In this document: positions 39,999 through 52,864 of the stretch, one piece after another
How positions within the stretch are numbered: the stretch's first letter is position 1
Layout of the letters: each line of letters begins with the position of its first letter
Origin: Xiphias gladius
Taxonomy: Eukaryota > Chordata > Actinopteri > Istiophoriformes > Xiphiidae
Assembly: GCF_016859285.1 (NCBI RefSeq)
Contig: NC_053417.1
Location: 28,265,706 to 28,329,705 of the forward strand
Direction: 5' to 3'
DNA: 64,000 nucleotides
Notes under the pieces: generated by a model
The model's input: the letters and a program-made list of their open reading frames with translations, nothing else
The model's database searches: none
Told to the model about the DNA's origin: nothing
Made by a program: the position numbers and the translations under genes

Positions 39999-42900
39999 CT
40001 GAAGAGAAGAAAAAGCCGGTTTTACGGACGCCTCCTGGTTGAGGAGGATTTCACATGTGTTAGTCCAGACATGTGAGACCACAGGCCTTGTTCATGTAGT
40101 GCTGTCAAACTAATGTCGAGTGAGGACGATATAATAATAAACACAAGAATAGAGGCTACATACACGCAGACACATCCATGTATTTAAGTACATATATGCA
40201 TTGACATACACAGTTAAAATCGCAGGTCACATGACGTCCCTCCGACCCAAACAGATTTCTCTGACTCTACCGAGAAGAACAAGTACTCTCCATGTACGAC
40301 GTGAGACTCTGTGTCCTGGAGGAGTTAAAAGGGTTAAAAGGAGCTTTCTCGGTTTTTAGTACTTGGGTCACTACGAGGTGCATGCGGCCAGTCGGCTCGG
40401 CCAGAGACGGACTCTAATGTTAACGCTCTGACCATGAGCCCAAACAAGAAGGAAGCCTCAGCACCTTTCACCACACTGGAGTCCAACGCGACGACATAGT
40501 TAGTCTCTGTACTGTATAAAAAAAAAAAAAAGAATATTTGAACTCAACTTGTTTTGCTTGTGATAAGGAGCCATGAATAAGTGCAATAATCTGCCGGTCA
40601 GTTACTGAGGTTTGTCTCAGCATGTAGGTCTATAATTGTCAGCAAAATTAGTTCAGCTTCTAAACACGAGGGAGGGACAGATGAAGAGAGGTAATTTCAC
40701 TGCCACTACGTGTCTTGCTCTTCATCCCGATTTGTTCAATTTGCAGCCAGATGTATTTTACTTTTGCATTAGTTTTGACATCTGTCAGTCAAAACAAAGC
40801 ACATCTCTTGCAGTCCGTGATCAGCAGCTCTTGTTAAACAGGATCCTGCCACCACTTGCTCGTGACAAGTGCTCGCGAGGATCTTCTGTGAAAGGGGCCC
40901 CTGGTGGGGACTCGAGACATCCAGCCTGGTCTGCAGAGCGTCAGCTGGTTAAACTTCTCTTCAGTCCCGTCCCGCTCATGATCACATGTACTGTGTTTTA
41001 CATACAGGCACATTCAAGATTTAATTCTTCTCTTTACGTGGATTTTTTTGTTTCTGCCCACAGACCAGTAACCGCTTATGGACCGGATTTAATCGTCTGT
41101 CCGGTCATTCCAGAGCTGCTGCACTGCTGATCATGTCATTATTTTATGACGACAGCATCTGACAAAAATCAACGTGAATACAAGCAGCTGTACGGTGTGA
41201 CCGGCTACACTGACATTTGAGACGAGCGGTCAGAGGAGATGACGTCTTCTGTCTTTTAACAATACCGGCATGTCCATACACCATGTACATTGAAAGATGT
41301 ACGGGTTGTTCCTCCAGGCCATACTGGCCCTGAAGAGATCCCTTAGCTTCTTACGCACTGTAACGTAAGTGATGGGGAACAGTAAACAGTCCTTGTTTTG
41401 TGCAAAAATGGACGCTGACGTTCAACCGAAGCTAATGTGAGGCTGAGTTAGACAAACCGAGAGGTTATTTTCCAAAAGCTACAGTCATTTTTTAATGACT
41501 TGCTTTTTTGCTTTGCTTTTTTTTTAAAACAAGGACTGAGGCCAGTGGATTTTTTCCCCCCGTCACTTACACCGAAGGGACCTCTTCACAGCCACTATGG
41601 ACAGGAGGAACAATTACCACAACCGATAGCTCTTTTAATGCAGATTGGCATTTCGAGATTGCTCTAAGATACACTTGAAAAAAGATGGAACCCACCTTTT
41701 TATTTCACAAGTCCCTCGACCTCCGCTGGGCAGGTCTATCTGCCGGTTGGTGTACGGAGCACAGGAAGGAGGATCCAAATGCAGACGCAGGTGGGCAGGT
41801 AGGTGCAGTGAAGAAAAACTTTAATCATGCGCATAGTGATGACAACAAAGTCTTACAAGCGGGCAGGCTCAAAAACCACCAGTAAAAGCGAAAGAAGCAG
41901 GTGGAAGTCAAAGACAATGGCAGCAGGAAAGCGGGAATGGACCAGTATGTATGCTGGGGAGCTAATGAGGGAAATGGGAACAGGTGAGTAAGGTGGGTGT
42001 GGGGTGTCAGGTGACTGAGACAGGGAGGAAAGCCCAGGACGGGACCAGCGCATCTGGGGCGTGGATGGAGATGAAATGCTTCCAGTGGACACCGAAACCG
42101 TGATTTAAAGCGCGACTTAAGCCCTATTAGGACTGGGGACTTGATAGTTTCTCCACTTCCACAGCACAGCATACACCACACACTTTATGCCTTTGACAGA
42201 CTTTAAACATCTCAGCACTTTATTATAATTAACATAACACTTGTTTTAGATCAAGAGACTATTTTCCAAAACTACTTACTTCCTCAAATTTAACATTGTT
42301 CCAGTACAATTTCTTTAAAATCAAACATGTTGGTAGTACAGATTTGTTGTAGTAACACACATACTGTAGTTACATAATGAGTATATGCAGATCTCAGAGA
42401 TTATCACAATACCTTCTCAAACCATTGCTTAAATGACTACCCCTTTTCAGCCCTCCCTTCATACTGCTGTGTCCTCTGGTTGCTGTTGTAGCTCTTCGAT
42501 AATCAGAAATTAGAGACCATTAGAGTTGCAAAGTGGGAGGAGATGCTGGTTTCCACAAGGGTTTTTCCCCATTCCGTATTCCCATTTCAAATTTTTCTTT
42601 AAACTGTATTCTCAATGTTGCTTAAAATATAAACACAAAACTCTCCCAGATAAAGTAAATATCCAATAGATTTATGCTTTCAGTTATTTAAACATTGTTT
42701 TTATAAAACCGGTTATGAACCGATGTTTTTTTCAGTTCAGAAATAGGTGCCATGGCTGCAGAAGCGACCCAAGAATGACCCAAAATCGGAAAGCGAACCG
42801 ACCCGAGCTGCAGATCGTATCGTCGGCTTTCTCAGCAGAGTTTCTCACCGAAATATAAAAAATTAGTCGTTGCAGTAAATTTCCCCCTGGTTTTTTTTCG

Positions 42901-43837
42901 TACACAGGTTTGTACATTCGAATTTAATTATAGAACCACATATTTTCTAATGCAGTTGTTCATCGTAGTTTCATTCCCATCCAAGCCACATGAGTGCTCC
43001 AACTATTAGTCACATAACACTGACAATGGAAAACAAGACTAGGTCAAAACCTAGTATGTAGCTGCACTCGCCCTTTACTTGTTTCCTTCTCTCCTGCCCT
43101 CTGTGCTCACATTTACAGTACGGTACATTTACACGTCTGTGTCTGCTGCTTTGCGGTCAATTGAAAGAGAGAATGAGATATAGAGAGGTGTGTCTACGGA
43201 GGACAAGCTCAACCTTGAGCTCGTGGGGTAAAACTGGCGACTCTCTTCTACAGAAAGTAGCTAAGGTTTGTCTAAAAGTCGCTAGAATTGTCGCTAGGTG
43301 CTTTTGTGAAGAAAAGTTGCTAAAGCGGTGTGAAAAGTCAGTAAATCTATTGACAAAGGCGCTAAGTTGTCAACGCCGCCTGTGAACGCCCCCCTGATGA
43401 CCAAATAGAAACCGTTTGCATAAGTTCATTCGAAAGAGCAACCGATGGAAAGAGCCGATCGTATGACGTGAGCACTCAGTCACGTGGCATTCGGATGACC
43501 AGTGGTGTAATTTTATCATGGACATTCGCGTTCGTTAGGTTGGCCCTGCTCTTGCGGTCCAACCAAAGTGGACACTTTACTTCCAGAACCAGGGGGATCT
43601 GAAATAGCCTCTCCCATTTTGCAACTCTGTTGGGAGTATTGCAGAGAAAATTCCAGTACAGATATTTTTAATGGCCTGTGTCATGTGTGAGGGTTTAAAG
43701 GCCTCATACTGACACATGTTGACCTGAACAAGTGACAAACAAAGAGTCCAAATTGAAACATTATCAGTCGTCTGCTGTCTGAATTACGTGTAGAGTAGGT
43801 TTGCTCCTTATCCCTGCTGGTCTCGTAGGTGGAGTCT
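39999..43837. other. Intergenic between lone relic and gene B
   Basis: No receptor exon seen. Holds a probable repeat (41745-42110) and AT-rich DNA. A stretch near 44010-44060 resembles 33750-33830 in gene A's intron (TTAGTTATTGTAGTTTGGC shared), again pointing to common ancestry of the genes. Confidence 0.5.
41745..42110. repeat. Probable interspersed repeat
   Basis: The stretch from GATCCAAATGCAGACGCAGG through GAACAGGTGAGTAAGGTGGG resembles a repeat common in fish genomes by memory. The open frames on either strand are not protein-like. Confidence 0.45.
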
Positions 43838-46800
43838 TCACATGACTGGACTAACCTTCTTATAGATGACAGCGAACTAAAAAAATGACATCAGAAACTT
43901 TACCAAGTTGACAAGAAATGACCCCACAACTGAAATATAGAAGTAGCCGTGGTACCAGAGGGAGAGAGGTGACGCAACGATACTGTGTGTGGTGAAAGGG
44001 ACAGGTGCAACAGGAAGTTAGTTATTGTAGTTTGGCTGCTTATCAACACAATCAGCGCTCGTAGCATGGAGGCAATTAGGGAAGGCTACATCAGAACCCT
44101 ATTGTCCAATTGCTGCTGAGTCACACAGACATGCTACACATATTTCAAGATTCAGTGTGCATTACACTTCCTGATGATATCATCCTCTCTGGTATCCATC
44201 ACAAGTAAAGGTTCATAAACCTGCTCAGAAAGACACACACTCCTCAGAACTCCAGAACTTGCCTGCGAATAGTCAAGTTTTTCCTGTTTTCTTGTAACAT
44301 TTTACATCTGACTTTTAACTTTTAATGTACCCTAAGCGTTGTTTTTTAAAAAAAATAAGCCTACATAATGATAGTCACCATGTGTGCAGGAATTACCTGC
44401 TAGCTTATGTTTTAAATCAACCGACCCCATGATTCCCTGCTTTGTAGTCAGAAAACACATTTCAGCTAGAAAACGTGGCACCCAGCCGGCGAGAGACTGG
44501 AAAGAGGTCGGCAGGATTGACCAAAGGCTGATAAACTGTCATTTAACGTGTTTTTTTTTCCCAGTTTGCATCTCACTTCATTTGATTTAGGCATTTAAAA
44601 TCTTCCAGAGTTTTCAACCAACTCAACAGATTGATATTAAATAGCTAGCTACCTGCGGTAAATAATATCCACCTGAATTCTATCCATCTAAATCAATAGT
44701 TGCTGAGTCACTAAGAATGAGAGGCCTGCTTTTGTCTACTTCTATCTGAAGTCAGACAGGTTTCCCAGGTTTTCTCTTAAATCTACAGTGAAGTTTCAAA
44801 GTTCCTTTCCTGTCCTTTTACAGAGTAGAGGTAGAGGCTGTCAGTAAGAGTGAACAGAGACATACACAGTCAAAGAAAGTCACCTCAGTGTTTCTGCTGT
44901 TTGTGGTCCTTGTCTTCCGTATGTAGAGGAGCAGCAGAAACGCAACCACCAGTAACACACCGACTAAGGGCGCGCATACAACCAGAGGCAAGAAGTAACC
45001 TGGGCGAGGGACATATGACAAAGCAGGGAGGGAAGAGAGAGAGAGGGAGCGAGAGCCCCAGTCAGTGTACATAAAGGAGTTTAGCCTGTTCAAACGTATA
45101 ACAGGGAACTAAATAAACGTTTTAAAAAACCCTCTTGTAAGGAAATTAGTCTTACTTCATTTAAAACATATGACATGTTTAGCATGATATGTGAAACCTG
45201 ATGAGGGTGACATCGTGTCAACTTCCTCATACTCTTTGAACTACTCTGAAGATAATCACATTTTTTCTAAACCATTCCTACGCGTGGAATCGGAAATGCT
45301 ATTATTCTTGGAGTTGGCAAGTGGACCAACAGTACGCTGTGAATTGTCCTGTACTTGCAAACTGTGCGGTGCTCTCAGAAAACACTGATGGAGTTGCCGA
45401 GCTTCCCCAACCGGAGCCTAAGCTCCGCGTTGTTGCTGTGGAGGCTAACGGGACTGATGTCGAAAAAGGTCGGCGAGTCCAGCTTGGTTTCGAAGTGGTT
45501 GGAGCTGTGAACAATGAAAACACAAACAAGAACCACATACTGAAACAACACCGGTGTAAATCTAAATTCAACAACCCTACATAGGAGGATTTCATTCAAA
45601 AGAAAAGAGAAGTAGGTAGAAATGCAGTAACGTTTGGAAAAAAATGGTGAAGGTTTTTCATGTTGGCCTGAATGTTTGAAACAGCAAATCCATGACGTGT
45701 ACCTGTGGTTGCAGGCTGGCCTTTGGTTTCAGGGAAAGCCGATGAAGGTGGGACACTTCCTGAACCGGAGCTTAAGCTCTGTGTTGTGGATGGTGTTGCC
45801 ATGGTGGCTGATGGGAATGTTGTCGAAAAAGGTCGGCGAGTCCAGTTTGGTTTCGAAGTGGTTGGAGCTGTGAACAATGAAAACGCAAACAAGAACCACA
45901 TACTGATTCAACACTGGTGTAAATCTAAATTCAACAACCCTACATAGGAGGATTTCATTCAAAAGAAAAGAGAAGTAGGTAGAAATGCAGTAATGTTTGG
46001 AAAAAAATGGTGAAGGTTTTTCATGTTTGAAACAGCAAATCCATGACGTGTACCTGTGGTTGCAGGCTGGCCTTTGGTTGGTTTGGTTGGAGCTGTGAAC
46101 AATGAAAACAGAGTGAAACAATCAGATACTGAACCACTAGAAATCCTGACGAGAGAAATGAAATGCTGCTGTAGAGGGATAGATCATAAAAAGAAAAATA
46201 TGGTCAGCTCTTCATTTCTGTTTCTGTCTAAAAGGACGTTTTGTCAGTACAATGGAAAAAAGGAAGAAAAATTGTTTCTCATGATCTAAAAGACAATAAA
46301 ACAACATCTCACTCTCTCTTCCTTAAAAAATGAATGTGCATCTAACAGAAAACACAAGGATTATGAAGAAACATTTTCACGACTTTCAAGAAAAAAGAGA
46401 AAAACTCACCGTCTACAATAACGATTGAAAACACGTAGTATGACTCTGGAGACAAAGCTCTGCCATAACCACACCTGTACCGTCCTGTGTCCGACTTGGC
46501 CACCCGTGTGATTGTCAGATACAGTCCAAATACAGATCTTTCTTGATATTTGAGGCCATATCTGCCATTCTGAGCTCTGGTCTGATCTGTTTCGATGAGG
46601 ATGTCCTCTTCTTTTGTGCATTCGCCCTTACAGAAGAACATTCTGCTCCTTTTGTCGGCGTGCATGCATGGGTATGTGACGTTTTCTCCTTCAGTATCTG
46701 TTCTCAGGAAACCAGACTTTCCAAGCGGCTCTGCTGCAGAAGAGATGAACAGTCATTATTTACAGTCTGCACGTCCTGTAAGATGCTGCACTTACTGTAT

Positions 46801-48302
46801 CTACAGAGTCACACGGGGAGCTGCTTAGTTCAACCGCAGTCTTTGACTGGTAATGCAGAAATGTTATCATAATCATAATAATACTTAATGCATGATAAAT
46901 AACCCATGTTCTTTCTGCAATTTAATTTGATTCCATTTGATTTAATTTATTCTTACACTCTAAAAGTCCCTAAATATAGCGAATATACAAAATATATCAG
47001 TTTTAATGACTTTAAAGGTCGAATTTTTGACACTTTTCCGGTGTTTTATTTGAAGTTTTGATATCCACAAGAAGACGTATTGTATTTCTGTATGTATTAG
47101 CTTCCTGACGTCCATCGATTGTGCAGCGTTTCCTCGACAGTTCTCTGTCTCGTAGCTTGCTAGCTCAGCGACAGAACCACCGCTTGGCGTCGTGCTGTTA
47201 ACGGAGTTAAAACCAAAAAAAGGTTGGACGGTGGGTCCGGGTGGGGGGCCTTGATGTGGGTGAGGGCGGCGACTGTTTTGTCGTGACATCACAAAGTTAG
47301 GGAAGTCCCGACGCTGCGCTTACAGGCACAGTTTCTGAATACGGGCTTGGTGCGTTTTGATACGTTCACGGTATTTATGCAGCATCTAGACCTGCTTTAT
47401 GATCAAAAGAGACATGGAAATCTCACTTTTTACAGTACGGGACTTTTAAGAAGAAACTCACCATCTGAAACTCTGATGTCAAAGTCCGTGTACGAATCTG
47501 GAACCAAAGATGTGCCCAAGCCACACCTGTACCATCCTGAGTCAGTCTTGGTCAGATGTGTGAATGTCACAGACACAATTCCTCTTTCAGCAGATTTGTT
47601 TCTATATTCAAGGCTGAATCTGCCATTGTTTGCTCTGACATCGTCCGTTTTAATAAGAATGTTTTCTCCTTTACATTCTCCTTTACATAAGAACTTCCTG
47701 CTTCCAGGCAGAGTCAAGTAGCAATTAAGTGTACCGTTTCCTCCTTCAGCTCCTGTATAAATGTTGAGTTTTGCTCTGACGAGCCCGGAGTCTCCGCCAC
47801 ACAGTGCTGTTGAAAAGATGAACAGTGAATACCGGTGGTCAGAACTCTGTGTACTGTAGACTTCCTGTAAAACAGACTGAAGGTTAATGAGGGTTTAATC
47901 CGTCACTTCACAGAGGAGCCGGGACGACGCAGAGGCAGACGTTGGCAAAGTTCGACTTCTCCCCGACTCCGCGGCAGCTGCTGTCGTTCTACCTGTAGCT
48001 GCAGTAGAAGGAGTCACAGTGTCTCCGGGTAACATCTGTACCTTCTAACATTAACCGCATAAACAGGCAGCAAAATAATGGATAAATGACAAACCTGAAA
48101 TGAAACTGGGTTACATTTACTGGGAACAGATTACATCAGGGAACAACGGGACATCTCAAAGAGAAGACAGCGACTGAAGAAGACCGACAAGTGTGGACAA
48201 CAAACGTTGAAAAGCCGTGTGTGCTGCGGCATCGAGGAGACGGTCAGGTAGTCAGTCCTCACCTGATAAGGAGCCGAAGAAGAGAAGATGGTGGACGTTC
48301 AT
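43838..48302 (-). CDS. Gene B: CD300/CMRF35-like receptor, two V-set domains, repeated mucin-like stalk, degraded tail
   Basis: Exons in transcript order: 48302-48263 (signal, starting MNVHHLLFFGSLS), 47806-47462 (D1), 46733-46410 (D2), 46092-46054, 45867-45703 and 45504-45355 (stalk), 44999-44884 (transmembrane), then uncertain. D1 has a TLNC...YRC pair, FLCKGEC and SDSG-like TDSGWYRC. D2 has YPC...YRC, FFCKGEC and SDTGRYRC. Sites NGT, NKS, NVT and NWT could be glycosylated. The stalk is about 118 residues rich in Thr, Ser and Pro. The transmembrane exon has about 23 hydrophobic residues followed by IRKTR. It ends at a weak donor (GAG|GTGACT). The tail is doubtful: the homologue of gene C's last exon (43876-43838, acceptor TAG) meets a stop after 12 codons, while the family frame survives only as fragments in another phase. 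Reading through the donor instead gives a 414-residue protein ending at 44818. Extracellular part sure; tail unsure. The D2 acceptor is a CAGCAG tandem. Confidence 0.8.
45504..46092 (-). repeat. Tandem duplication of stalk exon and intron in gene B
   Basis: The segment from GGTTGGAGCTGTGAACAATG to the stalk exon's donor occurs at about 45498, 45861 and 46086. The first two copies are 363 bp apart and carry the same intron with only small differences. Each copy adds a Thr/Ser/Pro exon to the stalk. The last copy of the exon is cut down to 39 bp. Confidence 0.8.
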
Positions 48303-48397
48303 TCTGAATTTGGGTCAGAGGGAGAGAAATCATGCGACCGCAGGACAACTGTCTCTGTCGCTTCACTCCTTCCACTCGCTCTCTGTCTGGTCAATCA
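47772..48397. repeat. Inverted repeat arm 1 (gene B 5' end)
   Basis: Reverse complement of 52243-52864. It covers the proximal promoter and 5' UTR, the signal exon, intron 1 and the first 35 bases of the gene B D1 exon. Intron 1 is 456 bp in both arms with two mismatches by eye. The signal exon has two differences in 40 bp, both amino-acid changing (N/K and G/C). Confidence 0.9.
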
Positions 48398-51223
48398 GAA
48401 AGCTGAAGCTGCCCAATTTAATGATTTACCTGACCTCCAGTGGCACTGCACATCTTTACTTTTACTTTTTACTTGACGTTGACAGATGCCTAAAAACTCC
48501 ATCTTAGCTGTTTTTCTTCCTCTTTCTGATATCCCATCTGCTGATGGACGCTTCCCGTTAACTCCCCCGCCCAAACATCCTGTTTTAGCAACAAATATAT
48601 CAGTTAATGGAAAGAAGATCAGAAATGCGTATCAGAGCAGAGCACTGTCTCAGAAATTCCCAAATGAAAAAAGTCGGTTTAAAAAAAAACAGCTGCAAAC
48701 GGAGTTGCGTGCGCTGTCTATGTGAGACACTGTGACCCTGACAGATGCAGGACGACTTGTCGGATACATTCGTTAAAACATTTCCACTGGCATCCCTGCA
48801 GCGTAGGAATGAAGACGCCGGCCTTTGTTGTATCTCTTTCTCTTTCATTTGCTGTCACCTCTCCACCGTCTCTCCGTAATGAAATGCAGAGAAAACACAT
48901 TGAAAACATTTCCTCATTAAGTCGATAAAGAATGGATTTCTCTTAGAACGTATCTGCTGTTGTGAGTGAATTGCACGTGAAGGTCGTTTTCCTTCGCCGG
49001 CTAAATCTGCAACTTTCCGCACATTTAAACTACATCGAATGAACAGTCACTCTCATCAGTTTTTAACCCTTTTTTATTTGTATGCAGTGGAAACGTTATC
49101 ATTGGTTTGTTTAACACATTTTTTTAAATTTACTTAAGTAACAAAGGGAGAACTGTAAAAACTTGACATTGTGACATCAACTGCTGATTCTAATCGTGTC
49201 AGTTCATCTGCTTGGTAATGGTCTGAACAGTGAGCTCATGCCTTAAATATGTGGTCTAAGCTGCATAAATGAGTTCCTCTTTTGTTCTCCTGGAAGATTT
49301 ACATGTTTCATAAAAATCTTCTGACATTACAGGAGGTTGCTCTGTCTTTCAGGCAAGCCGCCACGGCGTCTGATTATAGGCTGCAGGAAACCCCTGATTA
49401 GAAAAATACTTACTGAGAAACAAAACAGAGAGACAGAAAGAGTAAATCACCCACGCCGGGACAGTTCAAACGAGAAAGGCACCGCAAGTGATCCAAATAC
49501 AGATGCATGTTAGCTTTCTGATATTTATCAGTTGATGTTTACACCACTGCACCTTGATGACACCAAAAGAAACTGTGCCCTTTGCACCCACATCACTGAC
49601 CTTCAACACAGAGGATGACACACACCCTTGTTGTGCGCTTCACTCAACATGGACACTCCTCCACAGACATTTACTGAAAAGAAAGATTCACTAAATGTCA
49701 CTGGAGAAACCCGTGCACATGCTGATTAAACAGTCCCGCTCGCCCTCTTCTCCAGGAGGAAAGAGGAAACTAGCAAACTAAACACATCAGAATGAAACCT
49801 CTCTAATTTTTGCTCATCTGTCCACCAAAAAATATTTGGGGATTTTGTTGAGCCATTAGATGGAATAGCCCCCTCTTGTGTGTAATACAAGAAAACCCCC
49901 AAAAACTGGACTCACTTTCCACTTCGTCCGAATCACACAGCTCACATTTTCCTGCTGAATATTTCTGGATCAACCAACCGCAATGGCCAGAAGAGAAACC
50001 CCAGTTCTCCACTACCACGCGACAGGAGATCTTTAGCTTTGAGATAAATTAGGTAGAAATTGTGATTCAGGGCCAAAGTTTTCACAGCTGTTTGGCTAAT
50101 GTAGCTATGTTAAGACATAGCTACAGAATAAACCTTTCAATGTTGAGTGAGACGAGTGTTAGACGTAAAAGCGCATTCAAAAGTTTATCTGACGCCAATA
50201 CGAGGCTTCAGCAGCTAAATCAACTGGATTTTTTTTTTTTCGTTCCAGTTTGGTGACTCGTTTACCTACAAATGTGAAAATGGGGACAATCCAGATGTCT
50301 TCAAAGTCCTGCGTGTCTGTGTGTAGACGACCTCGGTCGAGCGGATCATAACTAAGCACCTACAACTAGATCCGGACACGCAAGGCGCGATGCATGTAAG
50401 TGGTATAACCGCAGCAGGGCGTTAGCCAGCAGCGAGCACTTGGAGGTAGATTTTACAGACGTGGCTGTCGTCATTAGTAAGATGAGCGAACCGGCGGACT
50501 CCCTTTGCTGTTTGATTTGAAAGACTGTGGTATTTTTCGGTCTCTGCTGTCGGAGCGCAGTGCCATCCGTCGCCGCACAGGCCTCACTGCTACAAACCCG
50601 GGAGCAGCTGTTTCACTAGTAATTTAGGAAACTCCATGAGAAATTTGAAGTACGTGGATCCAGCAACGGGATGCAAATAAAGTAACCTACATGACAAAGA
50701 AAATGCTTTTGGTTTTTCATAATGACAATAAAAACCAGATGATAAAAGTCTGGCTTCCCTTTGCTTTCCGGAGACATCTTTAACCACACTGACCGACTGG
50801 CAGTTTACCGGCTGTTACAATCCAGGGACAAAGTTTCACGAATGTCAAGAACTCAGTGTAAAATTGGGAAGAAAGTTCTGCAACGATGCGACACATTTAC
50901 AGTGGCAAAGAAGAGGATTTAATCACAATATCATCTTGAATATCAGGGGAAGTCTGGTTTTTCTCTGCTTCCAGGAGACATTGCTACTCCTCCGACATGT
51001 CAGCCGGTCCAAGCTAAAACTGCACTGACTTCTTCACGTGTCACTCAAAGTTTAAAGGAGCAAATACCGAGGACATCTACATGTTTACCGAAGGAAATGT
51101 ATTTTAGAAAAATATCCAAAACCAAACACTAGCAGCTACAGAGAAATCTACGCTAACCACAGACAAGAGTCTTGAAGAACATGCGAACCTCCACAGTAAC
51201 GAAATCCAAGTCTGATTTCAGAC
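48398..51223. other. Spacer between genes B and C, left part
   Basis: No exon with good splice sites seen. AT-rich, with short unrelated frames. Confidence 0.5.
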
Positions 51224-51701
51224 AGTCTCGTGTGTGTGTTTGTGAGCGTTGGAGTAGGTTTGGTCCTGATCCCTGCTGGCTTGCGTCTTCACATGTGGCG
51301 GCTAGAGGACGGTCCTCACAAGCGACACACTGAAAATACAAGTTAACCATCATACATGATGAAGAAAAGCCTTAAATATGTTGAGCTCCTGACAAGATTA
51401 AAAATCAACAGTCGTTGTCCACAGAGTTCAACCACAGTCTGTGACTGGCGGGGTCATGATTTAATCCAACAGACAGTTAATGTGCCATAGAAAGTCTAAA
51501 ACGATTCTGCCCACAATTTAATCTGATTCTAGTTCATTTCTGCCCAAACCTGCCCAAACTGTACCGTCCCGGAATCAGACGTGGTCCCTGTGTGATGCTC
51601 AGACCGACATCCTCCTGTCGTCGGTCCACTCTGACCTCTGTCACCTGTTCTTTCAATAAGAACAGGTTCTTCTCGTAGAAGAGCGTCCTGCATCCACGGG
51701 A
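51224..51701 (-). pseudogene. CD300-like relic between genes B and C: broken V-set exon and tail exon
   Basis: At 51701-51541 the minus strand is a decayed V-set exon: FFYEKNLFL stands where FFCKGEC-type residues should be, and GPRLIPGRYSLG stands for the KSDSGRYRCG region, so both key cysteines are lost or out of frame. At about 51320-51224 is a tail exon close to gene C's: TGTGAAGAC and CAGCAGGGATCAGGACC are shared, but about 22 bases covering the first YxxL box are deleted. Sequence near 51415-51475 resembles the intron upstream of D2 in genes A and B. D2, stalk and transmembrane exons are absent, so an internal deletion has joined the two ends. Confidence 0.65.
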
Positions 51702-52242
51702 AGAAAAAATACAAATATTAGCATTTCTTCCTCTGGTTTTTGGATTTCTGTATCTTCAGTGAAACGCTGTAAAAATAAATTTGACTGAAGTCACTTTTAA
51801 ATCCCACATCGCCTCCTTCCGATGAAAGATCAACAGAAACATCAACGGATCAGTGAGAGACATCCACCTGTGTTCGTGATGTATCTGACAAACCTGATCA
51901 TCACATTGTCCTTCAGCGGCATTTCACTGGCCGTTGCTGCAAAGTGAATGTGGCTCAGCTTCATTATTCATTTATAGTCTTTGTTGGTATGAGAGGATGA
52001 GAGTAAAGCAAATCCTAGATATCCACTCGGAATTGAGGATGACCCAACCACAAGGCTTCAAACAGCACACTGACATCCCAGCGAGACTCCGGCTGGTTCT
52101 CACCGATCTGACTGAGCTTTGACAACTTTAAATCTAAACCCGCATTTCTCAGACAACTGATTTTGTTATTTTTCTTGGAGGATCACGTAGTGCAAATTCA
52201 CAGAGGGAGGAAGGAAATGTCAAAATGTACAACTTCTGCTTA

Positions 52243-52864
52243 TTGATTGACCAGACAGACATCGAGCGGAGTGGAAGGAGTGAAGCGACAGAGGCAGGTC
52301 ACATGATTTTTCTCCCTCTGAACCAAATTCAGAATGAAGGTCCACCATCTTCTCTTCTTCTGCTCCTTATCAGGTGAGGACTGACTACCTGACCATCTCC
52401 TCGATGCCGCAGCACACACGGCTTTTCAACGTTTGTTGTCCACACTTGTCGGTCTTCTTCAGTCGCTGTCTTCTCTTTGAGATGTCCCGTTGTTCCCTGA
52501 TGTAATCTGTTCCCAGTAAATGTAACCCAGTTTCATTTCAGGTTTGTCATTTATCCATTATTTTGCTGCCTGTTTATGCGGTTAATGTTAGAAGGTACAG
52601 ATGTTACCCGGAGACACTGTGACTCCTTCTACTGCAGCTACAGGTAGAACGACAGCAGCTGCCGCGGAGTCGGGGAGAAGTCGAACTTTGCCAACGTGTG
52701 CCTCTGCGTCGTCCCGGCTCCTCTGTGAAGTGACGGATTAAACCCTCATTAACCTTCAGTCTGTTTTACAGGAAGTCTACAGTACACAGAGTTCTGACCA
52801 CCGGTATTCACTGTTCATCTTTTCAACAGCACTGTGTGGTGGAGACACCGGGCTCGTCAGAGCA
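52243..52864. repeat. Inverted repeat arm 2 (gene C 5' end)
   Basis: Partner of 47772-48397 in the opposite direction, with about 3.8 kb between the arms. Homology begins at GATTGACCAGACAG upstream of the ATG and stops inside the V exon after GTCAGAGCA. The two genes point away from each other, their copies of the promoter facing the spacer. Confidence 0.9.

Noticed and set aside
40636..41130. 164-codon frame, plus strand
   Set aside because: No domain, no splice context, and codon use like the surrounding non-coding DNA.
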